DNA of 64,000 nt from Falsochrobactrum shanghaiense (GCF_003149535.1 NZ_QGDB01000003.1:558001-622000), one strand, 5' to 3'. Positions 42,402 to 53,134 are shown, counted from the first letter of the stretch. Notes: generated from the sequence alone by a model not told the origin. A program made the numbers and translations.

Positions 42402-43895
42402 TCAGCTTTCAAAATGATCGCGCACGAGGCGGTCGAGAAGGCGCACGCCATAGCCCGAAGCCCATGACCGGTTGTATTCATTGGCAGGCGAGCCCATCGC
42501 CGTGCCTGCAACATCCAGATGCGCCCATGGCGTTTCGCCGACAAAGCGCTTGAGAAACTGCGCCGCCGTGATCGAGCCAGCGTAACGGCCCGAACTGTTT
42601 TTCATATCGGCAAACTTGGAATCGATCATCTTGTCATATTCGCTTCCAAGCGGCATGCGCCACACCTTCTCGCCCGTTGATTGCCCGGCATCATAAAGCT
42701 GGTCGGCCAGTTCATCGTCATTGGAGAAGAGGCCCGCATGATGCGTACCCAGCGCCACCATGATCGCGCCGGTAAGCGTTGCAAGATTGATGATGAAACG
42801 CGGCTTGAAGCGGTCATTGGTGTAATGGAGCGCATCGGCCAGAACCAGACGGCCTTCCGCATCCGTATTGATGATCTCAATGGTCTGGCCTGACATGGAA
42901 GTTACAATGTCGCCGGGACGCTGCGCATTGCCGTCGGGCATATTTTCAACAAGGCCGATCACGCCGATGGCGTTGACCTTCGCCTTGCGTCCTGCAAGCG
43001 CGCGCATCAGGCCGGTCACGGCTGCGGCACCGCCCATATCGCCCTTCATTTCTTCCATGCCGGATGCGGGCTTGATGGAGATGCCGCCCGTATCGAAAAC
43101 CACGCCCTTGCCGACAAAGGCCACCGGCTGATCCTTGCCTTTGGCCCCCTGCCATTCCATCACCACAAGGCGTGGCGGGCGCACAGAACCCTGCGCAACA
43201 CCAAGGAGCGAGCCCATTCCGAGCTTCTTCATTTCCTTTTCGCCCAGAACCTCGACCTTCACGCCAAGTTTTTCGAGCTTTTCCGCTTCTTCGGCAAATT
43301 CAACAGGCCCAAGAATATTGGCCGGTTCATTGACCAGATCGCGCGCTTTCAGCACGCCATCGGCAACCGCTTCCGCGACTTCGAGCGCCTTTTTGGCGCT
43401 TGCGGTATCCGCCACGCAAAGGCTGATCTTGGCCGCATGTTTCGGCTCACCGTTTTCTTCATCCTTGCGGGTCTTGTAGCGATTGAAATCATAAGAGCGC
43501 AGAATCATGCCGAGTGCCACATCGGCGGCTTCGTCACCGGCAATCGTGGTTTCAGGCAGAGCCAGCGTCACGGTCGCGCGCGTGGATTTACCGATTCGCG
43601 AAAAAGCCGCGCCGCCGATCCTGATCCAGTCATCATTGCCAAGCTTGCCCGGTTCGCCGACGCCAACAAGAACGATCTTTTCCACATCGTCGCCAGATGT
43701 TTCTATTGCCTCGGCAGTTTTGCCCAGCGCACCGGAAAAGCCTGAAACTTCGATTATGCGCCGGATTTTATCTGCGCCGCCCGCCGCTTGCGCCGCCTCA
43801 TCCGTGAAGCCCCCGCCTTTGGCGACCAGAACGATGCTTACGCCTTTTTGCGGTGCGGAAAATTCACTAAAAGAAATGGAAGGACGTTTGGACAT
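42402..43895 (-). CDS. pepA: leucyl aminopeptidase
   Basis: This 497-residue M17 metallopeptidase has the signature [14 protein letters not shown]. The metal-binding [15 protein letters not shown] and the [18 protein letters not shown] segments are also present. It forms a hexamer that removes N-terminal residues from peptides and may also bind DNA, as in E. coli. It is followed by holC. Confidence 0.96.
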   Translation of the reverse strand: MSKRPSISFSEFSAPQKGVSIVLVAKGGGFTDEAAQAAGGADKIRRIIEVSGFSGALGKTAEAIETSGDDVEKIVLVGVGEPGKLGNDDWIRIGGAAFSRIGKSTRATVTLALPETTIAGDEAADVALGMILRSYDFNRYKTRKDEENGEPKHAAKISLCVADTASAKKALEVAEAVADGVLKARDLVNEPANILGPVEFAEEAEKLEKLGVKVEVLGEKEMKKLGMGSLLGVAQGSVRPPRLVVMEWQGAKGKDQPVAFVGKGVVFDTGGISIKPASGMEEMKGDMGGAAAVTGLMRALAGRKAKVNAIGVIGLVENMPDGNAQRPGDIVTSMSGQTIEIINTDAEGRLVLADALHYTNDRFKPRFIINLATLTGAIMVALGTHHAGLFSNDDELADQLYDAGQSTGEKVWRMPLGSEYDKMIDSKFADMKNSSGRYAGSITAAQFLKRFVGETPWAHLDVAGTAMGSPANEYNRSWASGYGVRLLDRLVRDHFES

Positions 43896-44260
43896 AACAA
43901 CTCCAGACTGGAACCAGACAATGAGATGACACGAATGTGTCGCGACTTTTCCTTACTCATGTGAAATGAATATGGCGAAACGGCAAGAGCGCCGCAGCAT
44001 CAAATTCAAGTTTGCGTTAACTGGCGCGAGGTCTCACTGAATATGTTCTACATCTCCCATCCCGAACAAAAACAGGTTGCTCCAATTCGCCCGATCCCTT
44101 TAACATTCTTCAAAGCTGGCTCCGGCGGAGAATATTTAGTAATCTGTTAACCGCGTTTGTTGGGTTAATTTTAGCCAACCGCAATTAGAATATACGCTAG
44201 ATTATCGGCACTGTTTTTTCAGGCAGGCCCTTCAACGAAACCGGGATGTAGACTCCACCT
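43896..44260. promoter_or_regulatory. divergent region before lptF
   Basis: These 365 bp between pepA and lptF hold no gene. A CtrA-like site TTAG-N7-TTAA (44136-44150) lies about 110 bp before the lptF start, one base off the TTAA-N7-TTAA consensus. The region must contain the promoters of both genes. Confidence 0.4.
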
Positions 44261-45469
44261 ATGAGATTGATCGAGTTGTACATCCTGCGCCGCGTGGCCA
44301 TCATGTTCTTTGCGGTGCTGGGGGCCGCAGTGGGCATTACGTGGACGGTGCAGGTGCTTCAGCGCATCGACTTTCTCACCACCAGCGGCCAATCCTTCCA
44401 GACCATCGTGCAGTTCAGCTCGCTGCTGATCCCTTCCGCCATTCCACTGGTCATGCCGTTTGCATTGATTATCGCGATCACGCAGACGCTTTCGACCATG
44501 AATCAGGATTCGGAACTGGTGGTCATCAATGCGTCGGGAGCACCGCGCAGCGCCGTCATGCGCCCGATCCTGCTGCTTGCCGCCGTCATTGCCGTGGTTT
44601 CGTTTCTTATCGCCAATTATGTCGATCCCTATTCCCGCATGAACATGCGCGCCATGATCGCCAATGCCAGCGCCGATCTGCTCAATGTGGTGATTCAGGA
44701 AGGCAGCTTTCGCAAGCTCGCCGACAATCTTTATATCCAGATCGCCGAACGCCAGCCCGATGGCAGCATTGGCGGGCTGTTCATCGCCGATTCGCGTGAT
44801 CCGTCGCTCGATCTGATCTATTATGCATCTGACGGCGCTATCGCGAGCACGCCTGCAGGCGACATGCTTTTGATGCAGAACGGCGAAGTCCAGCGCCGCG
44901 ACGTTTCAGACGGCACCGTTTCGCTCATCAAGTTCAATTCCTATGCGTTCGACCTGAGCCAGTTTACCTCTGCGGGCGATGAAATGGTCATTTACGCAAA
45001 AGACCGCCCGCTGTCCTATCTGATCAATCCCGATCCCAACGACCCGATCCTGCAAACGCGGCCATTGCGCTACAAGGCGGAGCTGCATCGGCGGCTGACC
45101 GAGTGGCTCTATCCCGTTGTCTTTGCGCTGATCGCCCTCGCCTTTGCAGGCGATTCGCGTTCGCATCGCGAAGCACGCATATCGGCATCGTTCTCGGCAA
45201 TCAGCACGGCGCTTCTGGTCTATTGGGCCGGTTATTTTGCAGCCGACAGGGCGGACAAGGACGAAACCTATATCGCGGTGATGTATCTGGTGCCGCTCGG
45301 CGTTATTCTTGTGACCGGTTTCACTCTGGCGACAGGCCGACGAATAGGACTTCCAGACAAGTGGAATGACCGGCTTCTCGATGGGTTCGATCGTCTGCGG
45401 CGTGGTTTCTCCGATCTTTACAATCGCCTGACAGGACGATTTCGCGGTGATGCAGGAGGCCGGGCATGA
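44261..45469 (+). CDS. lptF: LPS export permease LptF
   Basis: This 402-residue inner-membrane protein is part of LptB2FG, which pulls LPS out of the membrane. It has six hydrophobic segments (three N-terminal, three C-terminal) flanking a periplasmic beta-jellyroll (about 110-270). The family N-terminus MRLIELYILRRVAIMFFAVLG is seen. It overlaps lptG by four bases (ATGA). Confidence 0.95.
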   Translation: MRLIELYILRRVAIMFFAVLGAAVGITWTVQVLQRIDFLTTSGQSFQTIVQFSSLLIPSAIPLVMPFALIIAITQTLSTMNQDSELVVINASGAPRSAVMRPILLLAAVIAVVSFLIANYVDPYSRMNMRAMIANASADLLNVVIQEGSFRKLADNLYIQIAERQPDGSIGGLFIADSRDPSLDLIYYASDGAIASTPAGDMLLMQNGEVQRRDVSDGTVSLIKFNSYAFDLSQFTSAGDEMVIYAKDRPLSYLINPDPNDPILQTRPLRYKAELHRRLTEWLYPVVFALIALAFAGDSRSHREARISASFSAISTALLVYWAGYFAADRADKDETYIAVMYLVPLGVILVTGFTLATGRRIGLPDKWNDRLLDGFDRLRRGFSDLYNRLTGRFRGDAGGRA

Positions 45470-46554
45470 TCGGTTGGACGCTTGGCCGCTATTTCTTCCT
45501 GCGTTATGTGCAGATCACCTTCTACTTCCTGCTCGGAATTTTCGCGCTGGCGCTGCTGCTCGACTTCACGGAAAATGCAAGCAAGCTTGCCAATCTGCCC
45601 GGATATTCGGTTTGGGCCGCGCTGGGCATTTCCGCCATGCGCGTTCCTTTCATCATGCAGCAGATGATCCCATTCGTTGCCCTGTTCTCGGCTATGGCCA
45701 CGCTTATCTCACTCAATCGCCGCTATGAACTTGTGGTCGCGCGCTCGGTCGGCGTTTCAGCCTGGCAATTCCTGCTGCCCGCCTGTTTCGGCGCGCTGCT
45801 GTTCGGCCTTGCAACGATCTTCATCCTCAATCCCTTCGCCGCCTATGGTTTTTCCAAGGCGGAAGAAATCGCCGCCACATGGAAGAGCGGCAAGGTCACG
45901 GATGTCTCCGCCCTGCGTGATCCCTGGCTGCGCCAGAAGACGGACGAAGGCGAGACGATCATCGGCGCCAAGAGCATTCTGGATCGCGGGGCCACCCTCG
46001 CCGATGCGACATTCATTCAGTTCGACGGCAAGAAGCAGATCAGGCAACGCTATGATGCGCGCGTGGCCCGGCTCAGGCAAGGCCATTGGGAACTGAGCGA
46101 TGTCACGCGCTTTTCCTATGGGCAGGAGCCGGTCAGGCTTGAAAGCCTGAATATTCCCACGCAGCTGCGGCCGGAATATGTGGAAGAAAAACTCGCCTCG
46201 CCCGATACGATTCCCTTCACGCAATTGCGTCACAAGATCGAAGTAGCCCGTTCCTTCGGCTATTCCGCCAATGCATTTGACATGCAATACCAGTCACTTC
46301 TGGCATTGCCTGCGCTTCTGATGGCGATGACGCTCATCGCGGCAACAGTGTCGCTGAAATTTGTGCGATTTGGTCAGTCAGGAGCAATGATTCTGGGTGG
46401 CGTTGTTGCCGGCTTCATGCTTTATGTCGTTTCGGTGCTGGTGAAGGCATTCGGGAATGCGGGATTCGTTCCGCCGTTCGTGGCTGCCTGGGTTCCGGTT
46501 GTCATCGCGACGTTCTTTGGTGTCTCCTTTTTGCTGCATAAGGAGGATGGTTAG
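45466..46554 (+). CDS. lptG: LPS export permease LptG
   Basis: This 362-residue partner of LptF has the same topology. The opening GWTLGRYFFLRYVQITFYFL and the periplasmic domain precede three final membrane helices ending KLLGVSFLLHKEDG-like. It is coupled to lptF and lptD. Confidence 0.95.
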   Translation: MIGWTLGRYFFLRYVQITFYFLLGIFALALLLDFTENASKLANLPGYSVWAALGISAMRVPFIMQQMIPFVALFSAMATLISLNRRYELVVARSVGVSAWQFLLPACFGALLFGLATIFILNPFAAYGFSKAEEIAATWKSGKVTDVSALRDPWLRQKTDEGETIIGAKSILDRGATLADATFIQFDGKKQIRQRYDARVARLRQGHWELSDVTRFSYGQEPVRLESLNIPTQLRPEYVEEKLASPDTIPFTQLRHKIEVARSFGYSANAFDMQYQSLLALPALLMAMTLIAATVSLKFVRFGQSGAMILGGVVAGFMLYVVSVLVKAFGNAGFVPPFVAAWVPVVIATFFGVSFLLHKEDG

Positions 46555-48914
46555 TGGGTTTGAGTAATGCCCGCATGGTGTTGCCTCATTCGTTCTCGCG
46601 TCTTGCGCGCGGGACGGCGTTGATGTGCGCCCTTGCACTCCCCTTTGTTTCTGCTGCTGTCCTTCCTTCTTCTGCCCAGGCGCAGGAAGCGCTTGGCACC
46701 GAGTATCAGACCGATCCGAATGCACGCATGCTCCTGCAGGCGGATGAACTCGTCTATGATCGCGATGTGAGTGTCGTCACGGCACAGGGCAAGGTGCGCA
46801 TCGAATATGACGGCAACCGTCTCGTTGCGGATCAGGTGACCTATAACCAGCAGACGCGGCGCATGACGGCATCGGGCAATGTCGAAATCATCGAGCGCGA
46901 CGGCAACCGTATCTATTCCGACCATATCGATGTGACGGACAGTTTCCGCGACGGCTTCGTCAATGGCCTGCGCGTCGAGACGACCGACAATACGCGATTT
47001 GCTGCTGAAAGCGCCGAGCGCAGCAATGGCGAGATCACGGCCTTCAACAATGGCGTCTACACGGCCTGCGAGGCCTGCGAAAAGAACCCGGACAAGCCGG
47101 TTCTCTGGCAGATCAAGGCCCGCAAGATCATCTGGAACAGCACGACGAAGACGGTTCGCTTCGAGCGCGGGCGCTTTGAGCTTTTCGGCATGCCTCTGGC
47201 CTATTTTCCGGCCTTTGAAATGGCCGACCCCACCGTCAAGCGCAAAAGCGGCTTCCTGTTCCCCGGTTTCAAATACAAGGAAGATCTGGGCTTCGGCATC
47301 AAGAATTCCTACTTCTGGGCGCTTGCACCCAATTATGATGTGACCCTTTCCACCACCGCTTACACCAAGCAGGGCTTCCTGACGGAAGCGGAATGGCGTC
47401 ATCGCCTGGAAAACGGCACCTACAATCTGCGTATTGCGGGCATTCACCAGAACAAGCCTGAAGAATTCGACCTGAGGACTATCGACCGTGAAGAAGACAA
47501 TCGCGGCATGGTGTCATCAAAGGGCGACTTCGCGATCAATTCGCGCTGGCGTTTCGGCTGGGACGTGATGGCGCAGACCGACCGCAATTTCAGCCGCACC
47601 TATGATATTGAAGGTTATTCCAGCGCGACACAGGTTTCGAAAATCTATCTGACCGGTGTTAATAACCGCAATTATTTCGATCTGAATTTCTATCGCTTCA
47701 ATGTGCAGGAATCGATTCTGCCGGATAATCCCAATGAGATGCATTCCAGGCAGCCATGGGTTTTCCCGAGTCTCGACTATTCCTACACCCTGCCCGACTC
47801 CGTCTATGGCGGCGAGCTGAACTTCAATACGAATTTGCAGGTGCTCTACCGCAAGAACGCCAATCATACACCGGACAATGTTGCATATCCCCGCATTCCC
47901 GGTTTCAGCGGCACCAATATGCGGCTGACCCAGGAAGCGGAGTGGAAGCGCACCTTCATCACACCCGCCGGGCTCATCATTACGCCGCTTCTTGCATTGC
48001 GCGGCGATGCAATCGGCGCCAATACGAATTTTGATCCGACACTTGCCGGTTTTGCCGCAGATTCGGTGCGCTCGGAAGCATTCCGCGCCATGGCCACGGC
48101 GGGACTGGAACTGCGCTGGCCGATCCTCTTCTCAAGCACCAGCTCCACGCATATTCTGGAGCCCATCGCGCAGGTCTTCATGCGCAATAATGAACGCTAT
48201 GCGGGCGAGCTTCCCAATGAAGATGCGCAAAGCTTCGTCTTTGACGCGACCAATCTGTTTTCACGCGACAAGTTCTCCGGCTATGATCGCGTCGAGGGCG
48301 GCACACGCGCCAATCTGGGACTGCGCTATTCGGGCAACTTCGACAATAGCGACTGGGCGCTTTATGCCCTTGCCGGTCAGTCATTCCAGTTGGGCGGCGT
48401 CAATTCGTTCGGCACCAGCGACTTCGTCAATGTAGGTGCCGATTCCGGTTTGGAAGATGCGCGCTCCGACTATGTCGCAATGATCGGCACTGCCAATTCG
48501 ACCGGGCTTTCGCTGGCAGCGCGCGGACGGTTCGACAAGGATGATCTCGACATCAAGCGTGGCGAGCTGGAAGCACAGCAAAGCTTCAAGCGCCTGACTG
48601 TTTCGGCCCAATATGCCTATATCGCGCCGCAGCCCGCTTATGGCTATTCGGAAGTCAGGCAGGAAATCAAGGGATCTGCGACAGCGCGCATCAATACCAA
48701 TTGGAGCGTGTTCGGTTCAGGGACTTACGATCTGGTGTCCGATACTCTGGTGCGTGCTTCGTCGGGCCTTGCCTATGACGATGAATGCTTCACCTATTCA
48801 ATGGCCTATGTGCAGACGCGCAATCCCGGTGAAGACAAGGCTTCGCATAGTATAGGGTTTAATATATCGTTCCGCACGCTTGGCGATATAGGCAGCGGCA
48901 GCCAGACATTCTAA
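46554..48914 (+). CDS. lptD: LPS assembly protein LptD
   Basis: This is a 786-residue outer-membrane barrel with an N-terminal periplasmic OstA-type domain (LQADELVYDRDVSVVTAQG). It receives LPS from LptA-like bridges and inserts it. A signal peptide (about 1-43, ending SSAQA-QEA) is present. Start is GTG at 46554, overlapping the lptG stop, with AAGGAGG 8 bp before it. Cysteines ACEACEKN lie in the early part and could form disulphides. It is followed by the SurA-like gene. Confidence 0.94.
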   Translation: MGLSNARMVLPHSFSRLARGTALMCALALPFVSAAVLPSSAQAQEALGTEYQTDPNARMLLQADELVYDRDVSVVTAQGKVRIEYDGNRLVADQVTYNQQTRRMTASGNVEIIERDGNRIYSDHIDVTDSFRDGFVNGLRVETTDNTRFAAESAERSNGEITAFNNGVYTACEACEKNPDKPVLWQIKARKIIWNSTTKTVRFERGRFELFGMPLAYFPAFEMADPTVKRKSGFLFPGFKYKEDLGFGIKNSYFWALAPNYDVTLSTTAYTKQGFLTEAEWRHRLENGTYNLRIAGIHQNKPEEFDLRTIDREEDNRGMVSSKGDFAINSRWRFGWDVMAQTDRNFSRTYDIEGYSSATQVSKIYLTGVNNRNYFDLNFYRFNVQESILPDNPNEMHSRQPWVFPSLDYSYTLPDSVYGGELNFNTNLQVLYRKNANHTPDNVAYPRIPGFSGTNMRLTQEAEWKRTFITPAGLIITPLLALRGDAIGANTNFDPTLAGFAADSVRSEAFRAMATAGLELRWPILFSSTSSTHILEPIAQVFMRNNERYAGELPNEDAQSFVFDATNLFSRDKFSGYDRVEGGTRANLGLRYSGNFDNSDWALYALAGQSFQLGGVNSFGTSDFVNVGADSGLEDARSDYVAMIGTANSTGLSLAARGRFDKDDLDIKRGELEAQQSFKRLTVSAQYAYIAPQPAYGYSEVRQEIKGSATARINTNWSVFGSGTYDLVSDTLVRASSGLAYDDECFTYSMAYVQTRNPGEDKASHSIGFNISFRTLGDIGSGSQTF

Positions 48915-49121
48915 GACCGGATATAGTTCATTTACCGGTCTTTCCGTTGCTGCTGCATGCCAAAGGTCATTGTTTCGCCGCACTGCCTATTCTATACAGA
49001 AGTCGGAACAGGATTGGTTTTCGGCATGCCTGCCCTATAGTAAATGCGGCATGGACTAATCAGAATTAAGTACATCCGGTAAGGCGTCGCATTGCCGACC
49101 TGAAGGAATCGGGACAGAACG

Positions 49122-50087
49122 ATGATGTTTGCAAGACCTCTTTTTGCCTCCATACTGGGTGCTGCGGTATGTCTGACGGCACTTGGAACAGCCGTGACGC
49201 TTGATCCGGCCTTCGCTGCCAGCGGTGGAACAGAGGTCAAGATCATCGTTTCGGGCAATGCCATTACCAGCGGCGACATTCAGCGTCGCGTGGCTTTTCT
49301 GAAGTTGCAGCGCAAGGGCGGTAATCTCAACCAGATCGCCCGTCAGGAACTGACCGATGACATGCTCAAGCGCGTGGAGATGAAAACGCGCGGGATCAAT
49401 ATTTCCGATCAGGAAGTGGATCAGGCCTATGCGGGCTTTGCGACCCGCAACAAGATGAGCGTGACGCAGCTTAACCAGCTGATGAATCAGGCGGGAATCA
49501 CGCCCGACCACTTCAAGAAATTCATCATGGTCCAGATGGGCTGGGGACGGCTGGTAAGCGCACGTTTTCGTTCCGATGGAATGATCAGTGAGCAGGACGC
49601 CGTACAGCGGATGCTCAAGGATGGCGGCAAGAAGCCAGTCGCCACGGAATATCACTTGCAGCAAGTGATCTTTGTCGTACCCAATTCCAAGCGCTCGCCC
49701 GCAGCCCTTGCCAAGCGCAGGCAGGATGCAAATGCTGTGCGTTCACGTTTCCAGACCTGCGACACCACCCGTCAGCAGGCCAAAGGCATAATCGATGTGA
49801 CCGTGCGCGATCTTGGCCGCATCATCGAGCAGCAGCTTCCGCCGGAATGGGCCAAGGACATCAAGGCCACCGGCGTCAATCGCACCACGCCACCGCATGA
49901 TACGGAAAAAGGCGTCGAGTTCCTAGCCGTTTGCGCAACCCGTCAGGTATCGGATGACCGCGTTGCCCAGCTTGTCTTCTCCATGGAAGGGGTCGATTCC
50001 GCCGCAGGGCAGGAAAAGAAAGCTGAAGAGATGAGCAGCAAATATCTTGAGGAATTGCGCAAGGACGCCAAGATCGTAAACCGCTAA
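49122..50087 (+). CDS. SurA-like periplasmic chaperone
   Basis: This 321-residue secreted protein has a SurA N-terminal domain (IIVSGNAITSGDIQRRVAFLKLQRKGGNL, EMKTRGINISDQEVDQAYAGFA). The region after about 175 is parvulin-like (TEYHLQQVIFVVP), but I cannot see the usual catalytic set, so isomerase activity is uncertain. A signal peptide (1-33) ends at AFA-ASG. In this operon it would aid barrel folding of LptD and Omp25. Confidence 0.82.
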   Translation: MMFARPLFASILGAAVCLTALGTAVTLDPAFAASGGTEVKIIVSGNAITSGDIQRRVAFLKLQRKGGNLNQIARQELTDDMLKRVEMKTRGINISDQEVDQAYAGFATRNKMSVTQLNQLMNQAGITPDHFKKFIMVQMGWGRLVSARFRSDGMISEQDAVQRMLKDGGKKPVATEYHLQQVIFVVPNSKRSPAALAKRRQDANAVRSRFQTCDTTRQQAKGIIDVTVRDLGRIIEQQLPPEWAKDIKATGVNRTTPPHDTEKGVEFLAVCATRQVSDDRVAQLVFSMEGVDSAAGQEKKAEEMSSKYLEELRKDAKIVNR

Positions 50088-50097
50088 TATAGCTGAT

Positions 50098-50190
50098 CCG
50101 AAAAGTGTGAAACGGTTTTCGGAACAAGATGCGCGTCGCAACAGATAGGCAGAGCATTTCCCATGATTGAAGCAAAACAGGAAATGCTCT
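50098..50190. repeat. intergenic palindromic repeats before pdxA
   Basis: There are two hairpins. CCGAAAA (50098-50104) pairs with TTTTCGG (50116-50122). AGAGCATTTCC (50151-50161) pairs perfectly with GGAAATGCTCT (50180-50190). The second ends 4 bp before the pdxA ATG at 50195 and so overlaps its ribosome site. They resemble the dispersed Brucella/rhizobial repeats. Confidence 0.7.
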
Positions 50191-50194
50191 GGAA

Positions 50195-51235
50195 ATGAGC
50201 AAGCAGCCTGTTCTTCCGCTCGCCGTCAGCATTGGCGACCCTTCCGGCATCGGGCCGGATATTGCACTTGCGGCATGGCTCAGGCGTGCCGAATTCGCAT
50301 TGCCCCCCTTCATGCTCATTGCCGATCCTGAGCAGCTTGCGGCGCGCGCGCGTCATCTCGGTCTCGATATTTGCATTGCTGTGATAAGCTCTGCATCGCA
50401 AGCCGCCGCCATTTTCACGCAGCAACTTCCCGTTCTGCCACTGGCAAACAGCCACAAAGAAAACCCCGGCACGCCATTGCCGGAAAACGCGGCGGGAACC
50501 ATAGAGGCAATCGAACGGGCAGTCGCGCTCACATTGGGCGGCGAAGCTTCCGCCATCGTCACCTGTCCGATCGCCAAGAAGCCACTTTATGAAGCGGGTT
50601 TCCGCCACCCCGGCCATACGGAATTCCTCGCCGAACTGGCCAGCCGTCATCTGGGCCGCAATGTCACGCCGGTCATGATGCTTGCAGGGCCGCAATTGCG
50701 CGCCGTGCCTGTGACAATCCATATACCGCTGGCGCAGGTGCCGATCGCGCTGACAAAGAAAGACATCATCGAGATCTCGCATATCACTGCGCGGGAGCTG
50801 GAAGAACGCTTTGGCATCGCTTCCCCTCGCCTTGCCATTTCCGGGCTTAATCCGCATGCAGGCGAAGGCGGTGCGCTCGGCAAGGAAGATGACGCCATCA
50901 TCCGCCCGGCGATTGAAGAATTGCAGCGCGAAGGCATCAATGCCCGGGGTCCGCTGCCTGCGGATACCATGTTTCATGCGCCAGCGCGCGCGACGTATGA
51001 CGCTGCGATCTGCATGTATCATGATCAGGCACTGATCCCCGCCAAGGCGCTGGCCTTTGACGAAACGGTCAATGTGACGCTCGGCCTGCCTTTCATCCGC
51101 ACTTCGCCCGATCACGGCACTGCTTTCGACATTGCCGGAAAGGGCGTCGCACGTCCCGACAGTCTCATCGCCGCTATCCGTCTTGCGCATCAACAGGCCG
51201 AGAATGCAGCGGGGTTGAATCATGAGCATCGATAA
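50195..51235 (+). CDS. pdxA: 4-hydroxythreonine-4-phosphate dehydrogenase
   Basis: This 346-residue enzyme of vitamin B6 synthesis has [18 protein letters not shown], the zinc-ligand regions [30 protein letters not shown] and [14 protein letters not shown], and [14 protein letters not shown]. Its ribosome-binding area lies in a palindromic repeat. It overlaps rsmA by 14 bases. Confidence 0.95.
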   Translation: MSKQPVLPLAVSIGDPSGIGPDIALAAWLRRAEFALPPFMLIADPEQLAARARHLGLDICIAVISSASQAAAIFTQQLPVLPLANSHKENPGTPLPENAAGTIEAIERAVALTLGGEASAIVTCPIAKKPLYEAGFRHPGHTEFLAELASRHLGRNVTPVMMLAGPQLRAVPVTIHIPLAQVPIALTKKDIIEISHITARELEERFGIASPRLAISGLNPHAGEGGALGKEDDAIIRPAIEELQREGINARGPLPADTMFHAPARATYDAAICMYHDQALIPAKALAFDETVNVTLGLPFIRTSPDHGTAFDIAGKGVARPDSLIAAIRLAHQQAENAAGLNHEHR

Positions 51236-52043
51236 TCTGCCACCGCTGCGCGAAGTCATTGAGCGGCACGACCTGATGCCCAAAAAATCACTGGGCCAGA
51301 ACTTTCTTTTCGATCTGAACCTGACCTCGAAAATCGCACGCCAAGCGGGCAATCTCGAAGGCCAGCCGGTGATCGAAGTCGGTCCCGGGCCGGGCGGGCT
51401 TACCCGCGCGCTTCTTGCACAAGGCGCTTACGTGACCGCAATCGAGCGCGATGAACGCTGCCTTGCTGCGCTTGCTGAGATCGAGGCGCATTATCCGGGG
51501 CGATTGCGGATCATTTCAGGCGATGCGCTTGAACAGGATTTCACGACCCTGTTCCCCGATGGGCCGAAACCGCGTATCGTCGCCAATCTGCCCTATAATG
51601 TCGGCACGCAATTGCTGCTCAACTGGCTGCTGGCCGAACCATGGCCACCCTTTTATTCTTCGATGACGCTGATGTTTCAGCGTGAGGTCGCCGAACGTAT
51701 TGTGGCTTTGCCCAATGGCGATCATTACGGACGGCTCGGTGTCCTCGCCGGCTGGCGAACACAGGCGAAAATCGCCTTCGACGTTCCTCCGCAGGCTTTC
51801 ACGCCGCCGCCAAAAGTAACTTCGTCGGTCGTGCATATCGTACCGCGCGAGGAGCCTCTGCCATGCAGTGCTGCAAGGCTGGGCCAGATAACGCAAGCCG
51901 CCTTCGGCCAGCGCCGCAAGATGCTGCGGCAGAGCCTCAAGCCGGTTGGCGGCGCGCAATTGCTGGAAAAAACCGGCATCGACGGAACGCGCCGTGCGGA
52001 GACGCTCAGCGTCGAGGAATTCGTGGCGCTGGCTACTGTATAG
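51222..52043 (+). CDS. rsmA: 16S rRNA (adenine1518/1519-N6,N6)-dimethyltransferase
   Basis: This 273-residue KsgA-type enzyme has [15 protein letters not shown], the substrate-binding [17 protein letters not shown] (NLPY), and [13 protein letters not shown] near the end. It dimethylates two adenines of 16S rRNA. It overlaps pdxA and should be translated from the same message. The genes lptD-surA-pdxA-rsmA form a well-known order. Confidence 0.96.
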   Translation: MSIDNLPPLREVIERHDLMPKKSLGQNFLFDLNLTSKIARQAGNLEGQPVIEVGPGPGGLTRALLAQGAYVTAIERDERCLAALAEIEAHYPGRLRIISGDALEQDFTTLFPDGPKPRIVANLPYNVGTQLLLNWLLAEPWPPFYSSMTLMFQREVAERIVALPNGDHYGRLGVLAGWRTQAKIAFDVPPQAFTPPPKVTSSVVHIVPREEPLPCSAARLGQITQAAFGQRRKMLRQSLKPVGGAQLLEKTGIDGTRRAETLSVEEFVALATV

Positions 52044-52072
52044 GTTTCAGAAGCCGTCCGGGCGCGTGAAAC

Positions 52073-52999
52073 CTATTGCTCTACCCGTATGCGGTTACGG
52101 CGATGCTCGCGCACCATCGACCATGTATAGAGCGCAAGCCCCGTCCAGATCAGTACGAATGCGCCGAGTTGCGCCGTCGAGAACGGCTCGTTGAAAATGA
52201 AGATCGCAAACAGAAACAGCATCGTCGGCGTCATATATTGCATCAGCCCCAGCGTCGTATAGCGCAGCAGTTTCGCGCCGCCTGCATAGAGGATGAGCGG
52301 AATGGCCGTGAGGGGACCAGCCAGCAGCAGCAGCGAAATGTCGGATGACGAACCGGCGACGAAATGATCCTGCCCGTTCATACCGAGCCACAGAATATAG
52401 CCGAGCGCAGGAACACCAAGGATCAGCACTTCAAGCGTGAAGCCCTGCAAGGCGGGCATCGGCAGGGACTTGCGGAAAAACCCGTAAAGGCCGAACGTCA
52501 CGGGCAGGATGATCGAAATCCAGGGCAGCCCCCCGGCCTCGATCGTCAGAAGCATCACCGCCGCAAAGGCGAAGCCGACCGCGATATATTGCGTCCTGTT
52601 CAAGCGCTCTCCGAGGAAAAGACCGCCCAGAACCACGTTGACCAGCGGGCCGATATAATAACCGAGCGCCGTCGCCATAACCTGGTCATGCGCGACTGCC
52701 CAGATATACACCGTCCAGTTGCCCGAGACGAGCGTTGCCGTCAGCGCCGCCATGGCCAGCATACGCGGCTGGCGCAGGGTTGCAAAAATATCCTTGAACT
52801 GGCCCATCAGCACCAGAAGCAGCAGCGCGACAGGCACGGACCAGACGATGCGATGCGCCACGACTTCAAGCGCGGGCACATGAGAAAGCGCCTTGAGATA
52901 GAAGGGCAATGCGCCCCAAAGTCCATAGGCAGCCAGAGCCATGAGAAAGCCCCGCGTCCCGTCCGAAAGGCGGGTCCCGGACATGGTCTGGTCGGTCAT
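52073..52999 (-). CDS. rarD: EamA-type transporter RarD
   Basis: This 308-residue membrane protein has ten hydrophobic segments, the RarD landmarks GLWGALPFYLKALS, VSGNWTVYIWAVAHDQVMATALGYYIGPLVNV, LLIYTTLGLMQYMTPT-like and FNEPFSTAQLGAFVLIW. The substrate is unproven. Upstream lies a perfect short dyad (53102-53119) that may bind a repressor. Confidence 0.9.
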   Translation of the reverse strand: MTDQTMSGTRLSDGTRGFLMALAAYGLWGALPFYLKALSHVPALEVVAHRIVWSVPVALLLLVLMGQFKDIFATLRQPRMLAMAALTATLVSGNWTVYIWAVAHDQVMATALGYYIGPLVNVVLGGLFLGERLNRTQYIAVGFAFAAVMLLTIEAGGLPWISIILPVTFGLYGFFRKSLPMPALQGFTLEVLILGVPALGYILWLGMNGQDHFVAGSSSDISLLLLAGPLTAIPLILYAGGAKLLRYTTLGLMQYMTPTMLFLFAIFIFNEPFSTAQLGAFVLIWTGLALYTWSMVREHRRNRIRVEQ

Positions 53000-53101
53000 T
53001 TCAATCTCCGCGCTGGGTCCGGCTCTTGGGATGCCGCAATTTCGAGAAACCTGTTGAGCATGCTATGCGCCCAATGATTGATAAAATCCATTCAATTAAA
53101 C

Positions 53102-53119
53102 TGATTGATACATCAATCA
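53102..53119. promoter_or_regulatory. inverted repeat upstream of rarD
   Basis: TGATTGAT and ATCAATCA are separated by AC, a perfect 8-bp dyad about 103 bp before the rarD start. A second ATTGAT-like element stands about 25 bp before it. This suggests a dimeric repressor site; the ligand is unknown. Confidence 0.4.
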
Positions 53120-53134
53120 AGCTGATCGAACCAT

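Noticed and set aside
50084..51352. Minus-strand open frame of 422 codons
   Set aside because: Antisense shadow of pdxA with low-complexity Arg/Gly content.
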